Positions 49,569-61,012 are shown, numbered from the stretch's first letter. The stretch is DNA of 64,000 nt from Ciona savignyi (GCA_000149265.1 CH002014.1:52170-116169), one strand, 5' to 3'. Program-made: numbers and translations. Notes: generated by a model from the sequence alone, not told the origin.

Positions 49569-49599
49569 AGAATCTTAGAAAATTGTACGTTCGTATGGC

Positions 49600-49790
49600 C
49601 GAGGGAAAGAGGGAAGTAGGGAAACTACTCACTAAAATTATGAAAATAAATTTAAACCCTACCCTAAACACTAATCTTAACCCCAGAACTAACCCTAACT
49701 CCAAACCCCTGTTTAAAACTAATTTTATTATATTAATCTTCATTTTAGTGTGCAGTTCCCCTCCTTTCCTTCTTTTAGTTTTCCCCAAGC
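49600..49790 (+). mobile_element. MITE of the GGGAAAACTAAAA family, well preserved
   Basis: Left GAGGGAAAGAGGGAAGTAGG with CTACTCACTAAAAT; right ATTTTAGTGTGCAGTTCCCC with CTTTTAGTTTTCCCC. The core is CCCTAAACACTAATCTTAAC and CCCCAGAACTAACCC. Confidence 0.85.
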
Positions 49791-50134
49791 GGTATTGGTG
49801 AAATTCCCGTAATGAGCTCGAAACCTATAACCTTAAAAACTGGAAAATATATCCGGTTGGTTAACGAGGTCGATTTGCTCAATTAGGAGATAAATATGTT
49901 CTTTTCCTTTTATTTGCAATCCGGCGCGAACCAGTAGTCCTGGGTTCTAAGCTACACCCGCAAAATAAGGAATTCAGGATATCTGCGATGGCGTAAGGTT
50001 AGCGTGACCAATTCATAAATAATGGTAAGGATCGAACCGATAATTTGTGTGTTTAGGTCTAGTGTTTTCGTTCTTAACCTCTTGACTATGCAACTGATTT
50101 ACAGGACCCTAGAACATTTATGGGGATGTATAAT

Positions 50135-53100
50135 TTATACTACGATAAATACGTCATCATACGTCATAATCCACCTGGTTAAAGTCTCGAACACCTGAGG
50201 AACATTTTCGCCACTTTTGGCGCTAATTTCAGAGTAAATCGCCTGACACTCTTCCGCCATCGCGTGTCCTTCCTCCCACGTGACCACCCGCTGTTTATCG
50301 ATCTTGTTGCCTAGCAACATGATGACTGCATTGTCTCCGGCCGATTCCTGGATAAAATGCATTTTGAATACGTCACAATTGTTTCGTCACAAAATACCTT
50401 GATGCTGGCTGTCCAACTCCGAACGCTCTTCACGCTAGCTTCGTTTGTGACGTCATAGAGAAGCATGACGCCGTCCGCTTTCCTAAAATAAAGTCGCGGA
50501 ATGCTTCGGAATTTTTCCTGTCCGGCGGAATCCCAAATTTGCAGTGACGTAACACCTTGTGCGGTTACAATTGTCTTCATCTGGTATGTTATATCTGGAG
50601 GAATGCTGTGACGTTAGAATCGTGACTTAAGATGCGACAACGTCACAAAAACGTAATAAATTAAAGTTGTAATTAAAAAAAAGTTTTTTTTATGTAGAAT
50701 GCCACATAACGTGACGTAACAATAACGTCATACCGACGTATCAATAACGTCATACTGACATATCAATGACTTCATACCGACGTCACAATGACGTCATACC
50801 TAGTGTAGGTTTCCTGACGTCAGAGAAAGAGTTGAAGCAGAACCGTTGAATGACACTGCTCTTCCCAACATTGGAGTCTCCTACCAGTATCACCTTGAAC
50901 ACTCGGTCCGGTGTTTTAGCCACCCCGCTCTCACAGCTTGGTTGCTCCCATTCGCACTCTGCTGCCGATGCGCTAAGTCGAATCTGAGTGTGACGTCATC
51001 AAATAATATGTGGTGTCATAATGTGTGACGTCACATACGTAGATTTTTTTAAAATATTTGGTGGCATGATATAAGTGTCGTAATATGTGATGTAATAATA
51101 AGTGACGTGCAAATACGTAAGCTCGTAATAAGTGAAGAAGAAAATACAAACATCCAACACGCTTTTAACGTTGGTTTGTCAGAATTCTAAATATCGACAA
51201 CACTATTACCAATACCTAAATAGGTAACACTGGTACCACCATCGATACGTGAATTACCTTGCACACTGGATTTTTAGAGCTATTGCAGTGCGTTGTATAT
51301 CATCAACGCGTTCTTTTTTTACGGAGTGACTAGGACCGTTTTTTTTTATAGAGTCGGTATATGTATCGGTCGCGTAAACCATTCGGCCATACGACCATAC
51401 TACTAGTTTACCGTGAATAACACTCTTTTTTTTACCGATCCAAGTTTTAAACTAATGATAGGCTCGTGACTGGGACCGTTTTGTATAGAGTCGGTATATT
51501 TATCGGTCGCGTTAACGGCCACACGACCGTACTGATCGACATGTTCTTTAAGTTTATTAGAACCCATTTATCTATCACTGGTTCTGCAGTGTCCGCTGTC
51601 TATTTCAAGGACACATCCGAATAACTAAATTACATTAATGTGTCATGAATGTAATGGAATATACATCGCTTGCACGGGAGCACCGCCCGGCCACAGTCGA
51701 GTGACAATGTGGGATAACTTACATGGTAGGGGGAAGAAGACGCTTGAGTGGACTCCTCCAGTTTTGCCCTGAGAAGAAAAAAATTGAGAAATCTAGAGAC
51801 TGTTTTTGTAGGGGGAGTGTCTAATGGAAATCGTGTCTAGTAGATTTACAAGGTTAATTAAATTTCCACATCGAAAACGGTGTTTTTTCTAAAAATTTAG
51901 CTTTTTTAGGCAAATCGCCTGAACAGCTTCTATAATTTTAATCAGATGTAGTGACATGTAAGCGCATTAGCCAGTGATTTAACACATAGAAAAAAATTTA
52001 CCTAGGAAAATACCCTAAAAAGTAAAATTTGTTCTCAAGTCATGATTGTGACAGACATACCGCATGTCGCCCCGACATCTACCAAAAGAAGCAAAGAAAT
52101 GGAATTGCAAAGAAAACTAGCTTCTGCAACCCGGCCGTGGGTACTAAGTAATTTGAAATTCTAACACATAACGTTGTTTCCCTTAGCAAAATAACAGTTC
52201 GACCCCATCATCAATACCAAACACTCCTTGTTTTAAAAAACTTACAGTAAAAAACAACTCACTTTAGGTTTTCGAGTTCCAATTCCAATTTCACTGTTTC
52301 GCGCGATTGTTCGTCCTGCTGTTCGAGCGCAGATTCATATTCCAGGAATATCTCTCTCTTGTCCAGCTCTGCTTTCTCCTGCAGCCGGACACACAACTCT
52401 TGAGTCCGTTGCAGACTGTCCATTGATTGTGATAGTTGCATCTGAAGCCGGTGGTTTTCCTGGGGAAAGAGCGCTTGTTTCATGTCTTAGCGTGGAGTCG
52501 AACCTACAAGCTATGGGTTAAACTTAGTTTAGTTAGTTTAGTTTATTTATTTTTGTGCCCCAGTATTAAAAAATGGCAAACGAATCAAATCACAACACGG
52601 GAACAGGAAAAGATGGCAAAACGAACAGTCGTTAAAACACGTCATTTAAAAAGGGATATTATTCAATAACTATAGCGGACGTGGCCGCCAAACCTAGGCG
52701 AAAGAACAATAATGGGCAAACAAAATTTAATTAGGACCAAACAATATAGAGCCATGAAGATAAAGAGTGTGCGTTAAAGCGCGACCAGTACTGAAACTCT
52801 GGCCCGAATTAGAAACCACAATTCCTGTTTCTCTAATCCTATTGCCAAATACCGAATTATTCCTTGATTCTTCAAGCATGTCTTGGATTCGAACCAAAGA
52901 TTATATTCCCCCCTGACCAGGATTCGAACCCATGATCCATGGTTTTAAATATATGCACTTTATTCCAAGGATCACTGTTACTATTTCTACAACAACCTTG
53001 TACTGGAATCGAGCGCATGAATGAGTACTACTTTAGAAGACACTCTGGACACATTCAAGTTAATTGGGCTTCAGTAGTGTTTTGTGTATAAGAGTACTGG

Positions 53101-55546
53101 TTAAATGCTTTCACATGCGAACAGTATGTAGCTGGTTTCGATTTCATAATCTTCAGGCCAACCAGTCGATGTGCTGCCCAGCAGGTTGCACCAAGATTTA
53201 ACATTGTACGGTCGTGTGACAACATGGTTAACGCGACCGATACATATACCGACTTACATACAAAAAAAAGATTCAACATTGCTTCAACTTAAAATATAAG
53301 CAATAACAAAACACTCTAAGTACGAACCTGTTGCAGATTATTATTGTCCTGCCTCAACTCATTTTCTTTAAAATTCAGATCCTTCACCAGAGTGCTCATG
53401 CTTCTCAAGCTTTCACTACGTTTTCGATCACTACAATTCATAACCGCGAGTTGGCGCTCAAGATCTTTTTGGCGCATTACGACGATGTCCAGTTCCTTCT
53501 GTTTCAAGTTGATTTGTTTCTTCAATTCAGATCGATATTCAGCCTCGTACTGTAATAGGCATTGATTAGCGTTAATAAGTAATTCATGACATCTTTAATA
53601 AGGTAATATCGACCGATACGTTGAGTTTAAATTATTCTCTGCTTGCCCAATATCTTAAGGGACTGGAATTTCCATGGATATGTCTTGTGATGGGAAATCG
53701 AGGGATGGTAACAGATCGTTTAAATGTCATCGATAGTGTTTTACCATTGATTTAAGCCATAAATGGTACCATAGGCGTTTCTGTGGCTAAGTGTATTAAG
53801 GACGATAGTATAAAGTTCGTACAAACTTGCTTGAATGCAAAATATTTTGGTGCGATGCTTATTTTCGAAATTTTAAACATTGAATAATTACTTATATTAC
53901 TTTAAGGCGTTATTACCATCTTACGTAGAATATATTTGTTACAAAATCAAGATTTGACAGTGAACCTACTGTGTATAATTAACTCAATGATGTTCATAAT
54001 GCAGCTACTGCCAAACGATTACAATTTGAGTTTGAGCTGTAATAAAATGCAGATACAAACTGGTCGCCAACTAGTCAGTCATGTTCATGTGCAGACACTT
54101 GGAGAGACAACTCAGTTGCACTTTTTTTGAGCCAATTTTAAACCCATGATGGGCTCGTCAGTTTGACTGTTTTTTTATGGGAGTCGGCATTTGTATTGGT
54201 CGCGTTTACCATTCGGCCTCACGTCCTTTCAACTTTGTTACACTTAAACTAAATTTAAGTTGTGTTAGTGTTTTGGTGGAAAACACGAATGTCTAATTTT
54301 GTCATACAGGTCCCCGATCGAATACAATCATTATTATGACGTCACCTCCGTTTTCATTCTAGCTCGCTCGTCTTCTAGAATTCGCTCAACGTCGATGAAA
54401 AGATGTTGAATCTCCCGGTCGCTGTTTTGTTTGCTGTAAACGATAAGTAAGTCATATCCGGTCAGTTGATAAATTAAGTTAAATATTTGGAATTTTATGT
54501 TGTTTTTTTTACCTTTTAAGAGCTATGTTTTTATCTCCCTTAATGACGTCAATTTCTCGAACCGCGTTGTCGAGGAAGAATTCGAACGTGTCGAGGAGTT
54601 CCGGTTCATTGTTACGTAGGTGAAGCCATAATTGTTGAAGCCTTTCCTGCCTGGTAAGTGGAATCGCATTATTTCAAAGAAAGGAATTCAACCATCGGGT
54701 GTGATTTACCACTAGAGGTCGTGTCGAGCAATATATCCTCAATTTACCACTAGATGTCGTGCTTAGCAAAATGTCCTGAATTTATCACTAGGTGTCGTAC
54801 CGAGCAATATATTCTAATTTTGCCACTAGATATCGTATTGCTGTAAGGTCGTGTGGCCAAATGGTTAGCGCTACTGATACATATACCGACCTAAAACGGT
54901 TCAAGTGACGAGCCCATCATGGGTTTAAAACTTGTCTCAGTAAAAAAAGCTATCTTGTTGCTACCATCTGGCTATTTTTGTTTGACTTCTGTGCTCGGTA
55001 GTGACACTGAATGATGGCATAATAATGATGACCTCATTAATATTTCATGGCCCAGCAATAGTTTCAGTACATCTACACATCACGCGCATCAACGAGCTTA
55101 CAAAGTGTATTCGTTTACCTCTTAATGATGACATTTTTCGATTACGTCATGGTGATGACGTAATTTTTATCCGAGATATTATTGGCGTGAATTTCAACGC
55201 ACAACTGTTTTGGCACAAATTGATTATTCCATACCTATGACGTATTTAATATGTGAATAACTAAGGGGCCGTCACTGCACGGGCAATGCAATTATATAAC
55301 AAACTATAAAGTTGGGGTAAGGGGGAATGTTTGCATCATTTGTATGGATTCGGTCAAATAGATGTCGCAATTGTTTTCTTATACTGCACCAATAAAATTA
55401 CTTTTATTTTTTTTTATTTTTACTTACTCGTTCAGAAGAGCTTCAGCTTTTATTGTGTATAAGAATTGAAGCCATTCTTTCTCGGGGGATTCCCCTTTTC
55501 CCTCGTAAACAGTGCCGGAGTCGGAGTACATGTCTTTATCAAGTCC
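50135..55546 (-). CDS. RASEF: Large coiled-coil Rab-family GTPase of RASEF/CRACR2A type, N terminus not found
   Basis: Exons 55546-55428, 54650-54513, 54433-54346, 53549-53328, 52459-52263, 51768-51723, 50983-50800, 50594-50398 and 50347-50135 join in phase to 467 residues. Residues about 50-115 (LQQLWLHLRNNEPELLD and later QHLFIDVERILEDERARM) and 116-255 are charged, helical coiled coil, as in RASEF and CRACR2A. A short Ser-rich linker follows. The Rab domain then shows VGDSNVGKSS (G1), the switch I threonine in KPTL, WDSAGQEKFRS (G3), YFRKADGVMLLYDVT (Rab-specific), GNKID (G4) and SAKSG (G5). Relatives carry N-terminal EF hands; none was recognised here, although LDKDMYSDSGT in the first visible exon could be near one. 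The protein ends DDVFIVV with no C-terminal cysteine. The last intron is only 50 bases. Orthology to RASEF rather than CRACR2A rests on the Rab block and is tentative. Confidence 0.9.
50720..50803. repeat. 22-bp minisatellite spanning the splice donor of the Rab P-loop exon
   Basis: Four units in exact 22-bp register begin at 50720, 50742, 50764 and 50786 (CAATAACGTCATACCGACGT plus two bases, with a few changes). On the minus strand each unit contains a GGTATGACGT-like string. The donor used after the P-loop exon (exon end 50800) is in the last unit. Confidence 0.85.
51224..51620 (-). repeat. SINE family 2 split by two SINE family 1 copies
   Basis: Family 2 halves lie at 51224-51320 and about 51536-51620. 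Between them are two tandem minus copies of family 1 (about 51320-51410 and 51425-51535). The junctions ATCAACGCGTTCTTT and ATCGACATGTTCTTT look like a diverged target duplication of about 15 bp. All of it lies in a Rab-gene intron. Confidence 0.8.
52537..52812 (+). repeat. Copy of unnamed dispersed repeat R3 in a Rab-gene intron
   Basis: Collinear with 33735-33985: CAGTATTAAAAAATGGCAAA, CGAATCAAATCACAACAC, GGCAAAACGAACAGTCGTTA, AGCGGACGTGGCCGCC and GCGACCAGTACTG. Confidence 0.8.
53206..53275 (+). repeat. 3'-truncated SINE family 1 copy
   Basis: GTACGGTCGTGTGACAACAT, GGTTAACGCGACCGATAC and ATATACCGACTTACATAC, then an A run; the box B half is absent. Confidence 0.8.
54122..54235 (-). repeat. 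SINE family 1 copy in a Rab-gene intron
   Basis: Minus copy with CCCATGATGGGCTCGTCAG and GGTCGCGTTTACCATTCGGC. Confidence 0.82.
54843..54951 (+). repeat. SINE family 1 copy in a Rab-gene intron
   Basis: GGTCGTGTGGCCAAATGG head, shortened middle, ACGAGCCCATCATGGG and a GTAAAAAAA tail. Just to the left (54705-54840) a CACTAGRTGTCGTRYYGAGC phrase repeats four times at about 45-bp intervals. Confidence 0.82.
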
Positions 55547-55673
55547 CTAATTCCACATCTCTGAAACTATGGCTGTCGTTAATGTACTACACAAACGTTG
55601 GTATACCTATTGTATTCAGTTGTTTTATTTTGTGATAACCAGAATGTAGACTTTATATAACTACGGTCTATAT

Positions 55674-55843
55674 CAGGCATAAGCAACATACGGCCCGTAA
55701 AGGAATTTTGACCGGCCCGCAGGCTGTATCTGACCCTACCCTGTAATTAAGATATTGAATACTATTAATGTAATATTCCTGCCCACCAAGAACTTCATTT
55801 TCCCACATTTTAGCCTGCCGACTAGAGATGTTGCCCACCCCTG
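55674..55843. mobile_element. Short hAT-type MITE with perfect 8-bp target duplication
   Basis: Ends CAGGCATAAGCAACATACGG and GATGTTGCCCACCCCTG, flanked by GTCTATAT at 55666-55673 and 55844-55851. It shares GCCCG-rich subterminal sequence with the 448-bp element at 4289 and is a deletion derivative of the same group. Confidence 0.93.
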
Positions 55844-55994
55844 GTCTATATGGTGCATTATACGGTGTGGTAAACTTGTTGGAGCTTTTATCCTAACTAC
55901 TTATGAATTTGTACCTAAGGAAAGGCATTGTTCGACTATACACCGCAGTAGTTTTGAAAACCCGACAATATGCACGAGGTCACCTTATAAATGA

Positions 55995-56200
55995 GTTTTA
56001 ATGATGGAGTGGCCTCAGTCGAGAATAAAAACGATTATCGTCAGCAACTGCCTGAATTCAGTGCATTAATGGGCTAAACTAAAACATAAGTAAAATCTTA
56101 AGCATCTTCTTTAGCCATGATATTGAGCGCAAAGCATCCTGACGATTGTCCCTGTGATAACGCTTTTCCCATATACGTATGATAAAACATAAATAACCTG
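55995..56200 (+). repeat. Decayed SINE family 2 remnant
   Basis: CTGCCTGAATTCAGTGCATT, ATGGGCTAAACTAAAAC and CATCCTGACGATTGTCCCTG with AACGCTTTTCCCATA lie in family order with deletions. Confidence 0.6.
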
Positions 56201-56982
56201 CCCCATCCTGTACTTTAAATTCCTAACCTACTAAATACAAGACGGCCGGACGGTTGTTCAAAACAAGCAGACGCTTCAACTCAACCTCTCATTCCCACAC
56301 TGTAGACATTTGCCTCGACATAGCTAGTATGGAGTTTGCAGTAAATAGCAGGCGATCGATTATTCGCGGTCCCGATTCTGCACGACTACCGATTTGCGTT
56401 GTCGGATTGAACATGTGATTTTGTGAAGCTCTACGCGTCGTGAATAATGCATGGTATAGTCACCTTTACAGTATACTTTAAGGCCCTGGGTTGATGAAAT
56501 ACAGTAGTCACAAAGAAATCCCAGCGGTAGTGTTACAAGTTAGCACCTTTAACACGAATACAAATTCCTATGGTCACAACCAACATGATATATAGACGGG
56601 CTAGAGAATGTAATTTAATGAAACGCTTCGGAACTGATCGTAATTCAAATTTAATTTGGTAAAATTAAATTACGCTTCGTTTACCTTTGTTTAATTTTGT
56701 TTATGTTATAAATGAAATGCCAGATTGGGTGGTCTGATTAATTGTTACGTTTTAGTCGATTTTTGGTTGTATCGTCACTCAAATAGGTCGAAGATCATCA
56801 CCAGCTTGATTTAATTTTCTTTCTGGCCACTCTTTCTCGTGGTTAAATTGTAAAATACTAAAAGGACGCTGCCTTTATACAGTAGATTCAAAATAATCGA
56901 TCAATGATAAAATGAGAAATGTATTTCCTATGTGATTTGTAAGGAATACTTAATCGAATTTGAAATTCCATGAACGTTGGTT

Positions 56983-57230
56983 TAGTCCGACGAGGTTGCA
57001 GGTTCGAAACTCATAGCTAGCTAGGCGGTTGTGTCCTTGGGCAAGGCACTTAACGGATATTGCCTGAACCCAGAAGATTAATGTGTTCTACTAAATTGAA
57101 GGAACGTGCGAATCACACACAACACACTGTAATATCTCCGGTAACCCAACGGTGGGCGCGAGGTGATCTAATGATCGCCCGTGTGTTAACCCCTTTGGTT
57201 TTCCCATTCACCGAGATAAACAATATAGAA
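56983..57230 (+). repeat. SINE family 2 copy
   Basis: GGTTGCAGGTTCGAAACTC box B, GCTAGCTAGGCGGTTGTGTC, then ACACACTGTAATATCTCCGG and GCCCGTGTGTTAACCCC. It keeps the best box B match of the family. Confidence 0.88.
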
Positions 57231-59157
57231 AAAATATAGGTTAATATATAAAATTAGACTAAAAATTTAAATGTGAACTGTACATAGATAAAAAAAAAGT
57301 CTGAATTGGTAGGAACCTATCAGTTTATGCTAAGAAACTGTTACAATCAGGTTAAAATAGCAATGTTATATGACCGGCCTAGACGTGCATCAATGTAATG
57401 AGAATATATACTTTTAACTTCCCACGGTAAACAAGTTTGGTTTGTTAACTAAGAAACCCATTCTTATTACTTTGCAAAAAAATTAGATAAAACGTAAAAT
57501 TAATCAATTGTGGTTAGGGAACCATTATATTAAAATGTGTCGTCAAACGGTAGCGGTTGACCCGTGGTTGTCGGTCTCTAGTTATGAGTCGTTTTTTGGA
57601 AAAAAGGACGCATATTTCTTTGTTCGTTTATTTCCGTCTTTCGTCAAACGTTTTGACATGGGTATTTTTGTCCTTTAGAAATGTTAAATTATGACTTATG
57701 AAATGGAAAAAAACTTTCAGATATGGTCAACTTCATGACCTATAGATGCATCGAAACCTAAAATTTAGGGGTTTACACCTGTCGAATCCCCAAGAATCGT
57801 AAAACTCTAATTTACTTTTTTCGGCATGAGATTTTTTATGGATCATAGCGCCCAACGTGGTTAAGCCAATTTTAAAAAAAATGTGTATGATATTAATACA
57901 TTTAGAAAATAAATTAAAAAATGTAATCAACTTTAATTACTTTTAATAGATTTTGTAAGTATATTTTATTCAAACTTGAGACATGGGTGTCTAGTCCGTC
58001 CAAATTCTTCTAGAATGAGTGTTTAAATCAAGATAAACGCTACTGCAAAGGACACGAAATAACTATTTTAAAGAGCGTGACATTTTGAAACGTTATTCCA
58101 AGGTATTTTTTGTGGTTAATTTTAACGCATCGCATTTTTGTTTTTTTGTCATGTTAAAGAAAACTGCGCAACTAAACAAGTTTAAGTAATTTTACTCACA
58201 AAGAAATAAAGTTCAAGCTTGGTTTTTAAACCTAGAATGCGACTACGATTACAACTACGATTATACCTACGACTACATTTACGATTACGATACGATTGCG
58301 CTTTTTACTCATTTCGTTTCACCTATATGTTGTGTTAATAAATTCGAAGAACACAACAGTATGTAAATAGTTTTACCCTAGAACTTAATCCGAGTCTTAT
58401 ACATTCATTTTCACCATAATTCACTTTGTGGGAACTCAATGGACATCTTTATTTGAAGTGTCAACGCAAAATCGCTTTTAGCTAAAGAGCAGGCAAAACT
58501 ATGATGGGCAACGAACATAATGGTAAATAAATCGTTAAGTAAAATCGTCACATACGTATTTGAAAAAGGCCCGTAATAAATTTGGTAAATATATAGTAAG
58601 GTAACGCTCAATACAACAATAATAAGATACGTATAAACACAATAGTTTAAATTAAAACTACGATGAAAGCATGGCACATTAAAATTGCTTCCACGTACGG
58701 TGACCTAAATACGGCATCAAGGCGATTACTTCTGTCATCGAGGCAATAGAAGTAAAAACATTCATCCAGCCGTATAAATACTGACAAAGTCCAGTTTTGT
58801 GCTAAAGTTCCTTTAAGATGAAATGCCCATACTAATTAACCTTCCTTGAAAAATAATGCTGGATCAAAGCGTTTGTCTAATGATATACCAAACTACTTAA
58901 CAACAATCAACTACGCGGTATGATTAAGTAATCTAATATAGATTGTCGAAAGGTGAAAGCTCAAAGCTGTTAGGTTTCGTTTCGTTTGACGACAAACCTT
59001 TTTCTCTTTTTGGAGAACGATTCTCTCTTTTCAGTCCGACCACGTTAAATGAGTCCGACCACATTTTATAAGCTGACCGTGCGAGTTAATATTTGAAAAT
59101 AATGAAGTACCGGCGTCGTTTTATTTAACGATTTTGCAATTGCCATAGTCTAGTGCA

Positions 59158-60635
59158 ATGTCGGATACGAGGACATACGAGCTGCGACGGTTGGCTGGTT
59201 TGTTTTGTGCATTGTTGGCTGCTTTCATAGTTCCACTCGGAGCAATATTTTACAAGTTGACGACAGATTCAGCCAGTATACAGGTCTGGTTTCTACGCTC
59301 AGTAGTCATGTACCTCATTAGCATACCGTACCTCACAAAAAAGGCTGCCAAGAACGAACTGCCAGGAATGGACTACAGGACGATGGGTCACTTATTTTCG
59401 TTCGTCCTACTTGCCGCACTAGCCAGTATCTGTTTTTTCATTTCGTTAGACATGCTGACTGCCGGAGAGTGCTTAGCCATTTACAATTCTTCCTTTATTT
59501 TTGTACTTCCGTTGTCATATGTTTTTTTAAAAGGTAATTTAACTGCATTGGTTTCTTTTTTAATGCTTTAAAAACTTAATTTTCATACTGGAGCCTTAAA
59601 ACTATGTTGGTATCATAAGGAACAAAATAACTTTACCAAGTCGCCAAACCACGTTGTGTTAATGGATTGTTCTGTAAAACAGTAGAGCTGTCTTACATAG
59701 TACACTACTATTGTTCCAATAATACGACGGTTGAAATAAGGTTATCTGACGATTGCCAGTGTGGTAACGTCCGTTTGTGTCTTCGTCATCTGTGATATTT
59801 ATAAATATTCCATTAAGTAAATGTCCTTTATCGTAAAATGAATACTAACTATAGTCCGGCCGGTTGGTCTAGCGGTTAAGTGCGTCGCCTTTCAATCGAA
59901 AGGTTGCAGGTGCGAAACTGGTCGCTAGCAAGTCGGTTGTGTGCTTGGCCAAGGCACTTTACGGACATTGCCTGAACCCAGCGGATTAATGGGTTCTACC
60001 AAATTAAAGGAACGTGTCTATCATATACAACACACTGCGATAGCATTAATATCCTATCCTAACTCAATTTATTTATAGAAAGGCATCACCCCATCACAGT
60101 ACTACTCGCTTTGCTAAGCGTCGTCGGCGTGGTGCTGGTTGCGAGGCCTTCGTTTATATTTGGCAAAGACGAAACCACAATATCAGACACGGGGAAGAAC
60201 CGAGATGTCGGGTTGATATTGGCGGTCTTGTGCGCTTGTTTGATCGGGTTTCGGTTCATTTCAGGAAGGAAATTGAACAATCGCGTCAACGTATATCAAA
60301 TGACGGCAAGCATGAGCATACAATCTGTAATTGCGTTTCCAATTTATGCGATCGCTGCTGACGATGGCTGGTACATACCTTGTCAGTCGGACTGGTGGAT
60401 ATTGCTAGCCAGTGCTGCATGCCATGTGCTAGCCGGGTTTCTGCTGTCACTGGCTTTACTACTCGAACAAGCAGGACCGATTTCAATGGTCTACACTTTG
60501 TTAGTTGTATTTGCGTTTTTACTGGAAATATTGGTCTTACAAACGATTCCAGCTTTTACAAGCGTTGTCGGAGCCGCGTTGATTGTGTTCGGTGCCATCG
60601 GTACCTTTGTTGTGCAAATAAAATATCCAACTTAA
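59158..60635 (+). CDS. SLC35G-like EamA-family membrane transporter, complete, two coding exons
   Basis: Exons 59158-59533 and 60079-60635 join in phase 1 to 310 residues. The family is drug/metabolite transporter (EamA/SLC35G), with ten predicted helices in two homologous halves; substrates are poorly known. The start ATG follows an in-frame-stop-bearing leader and begins MSDTRTYELRRLAGLFCALL, the first helix. Half 1 contains the diagnostic FYKLTTDSASIQVWFLRS and AGECLAIYNSSFIFVLPLSY. The splice falls in FLKERHHPITVL, just before GVVLVARPSFIFG, the conserved end of half 1 in SLC35G proteins. Half 2 has AHVL-like helices ending FLLEILVLQTIPAFTS. It is somewhat shorter than human SLC35G1. The 545-base intron contains a SINE family 2 copy. 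AATAAA at 60617-60622 overlaps the last codons, so the 3' UTR may be very short. It is tail-to-tail with the KCNQ gene. Confidence 0.93.
59857..60060 (+). repeat. SINE family 2 copy inside the SLC35G intron
   Basis: An intact head (GGTTGGTCTAGCGGTTAAG) to ACACACTGCGATAGC, followed directly by ATATCCTATCCTAAC; the middle 3' part is deleted. It ends about 18 bases before the splice acceptor at 60078. Confidence 0.9.
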
Positions 60636-60726
60636 AGCGGACATTGGTACATACATCTTATGAGGTGTGTTGGTTAAATTTGTAATCTCAATCGCAGCAT
60701 AAAATTAATTCAGTAAATGTGCGACC

Positions 60727-61012
60727 AAATTGCCTGGTCGGTTAGTGTGTCGCCTTTCAGCCGATATGTAGCAGGTTCAAAACTAGTCGTTAGCTAGATG
60801 GCTGTGTGCTTGGGCAAGGCACTTAACGGACATTGTCTGAACCGATCGGATTAATGGGTTCTACCAAATTAAAGAAAAGTCTCAATCATACACAACACGC
60901 TGCAATAGCTTCGGTAACCCGACGATGGGCGCGAGGTGATCTGACGATTGCCCATGTGTTAACCACTTGGTTTTCCCATTCACGGGAATAAACATGAATA
61001 TCCTACTCATCC
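60727..61012 (+). repeat. SINE family 2 copy, nearly full length
   Basis: CCTGGTCGGTTAGTGTGTCG head through GACGATTGCCCATGTGTTAA to GGGAATAAACATGAATATCC. It separates the 3' ends of SLC35G and KCNQ. Confidence 0.9.

Larger units (their letters stand above)
55560..59140. other. Spacer between the Rab gene and SLC35G, no secure exon
   Basis: It probably includes the missing 5' exons or promoter of the Rab gene and the SLC35G promoter, which would be head to head. Minus-strand TATAAAGG at 56879-56872 is one promoter candidate. Besides the listed repeats there is a (TACGAT/TACAAC)-type imperfect hexamer tract at 58238-58300. Confidence 0.45.

Noticed and set aside
56330-56440. GC-richer segment open on both strands (43 and 29 codons)
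   Set aside because: Neither frame shows a domain or in-phase splice partner with the Rab gene.
57930-58010. Alternative KCNQ coil exon (KNLDGLDTHVSSLNKIYLQ) on the minus strand
   Set aside because: It resembles the IY.Q end of the coil but is out of heptad register by two residues relative to RLLRLERW, and it would require SLC35G to be nested in the intron.
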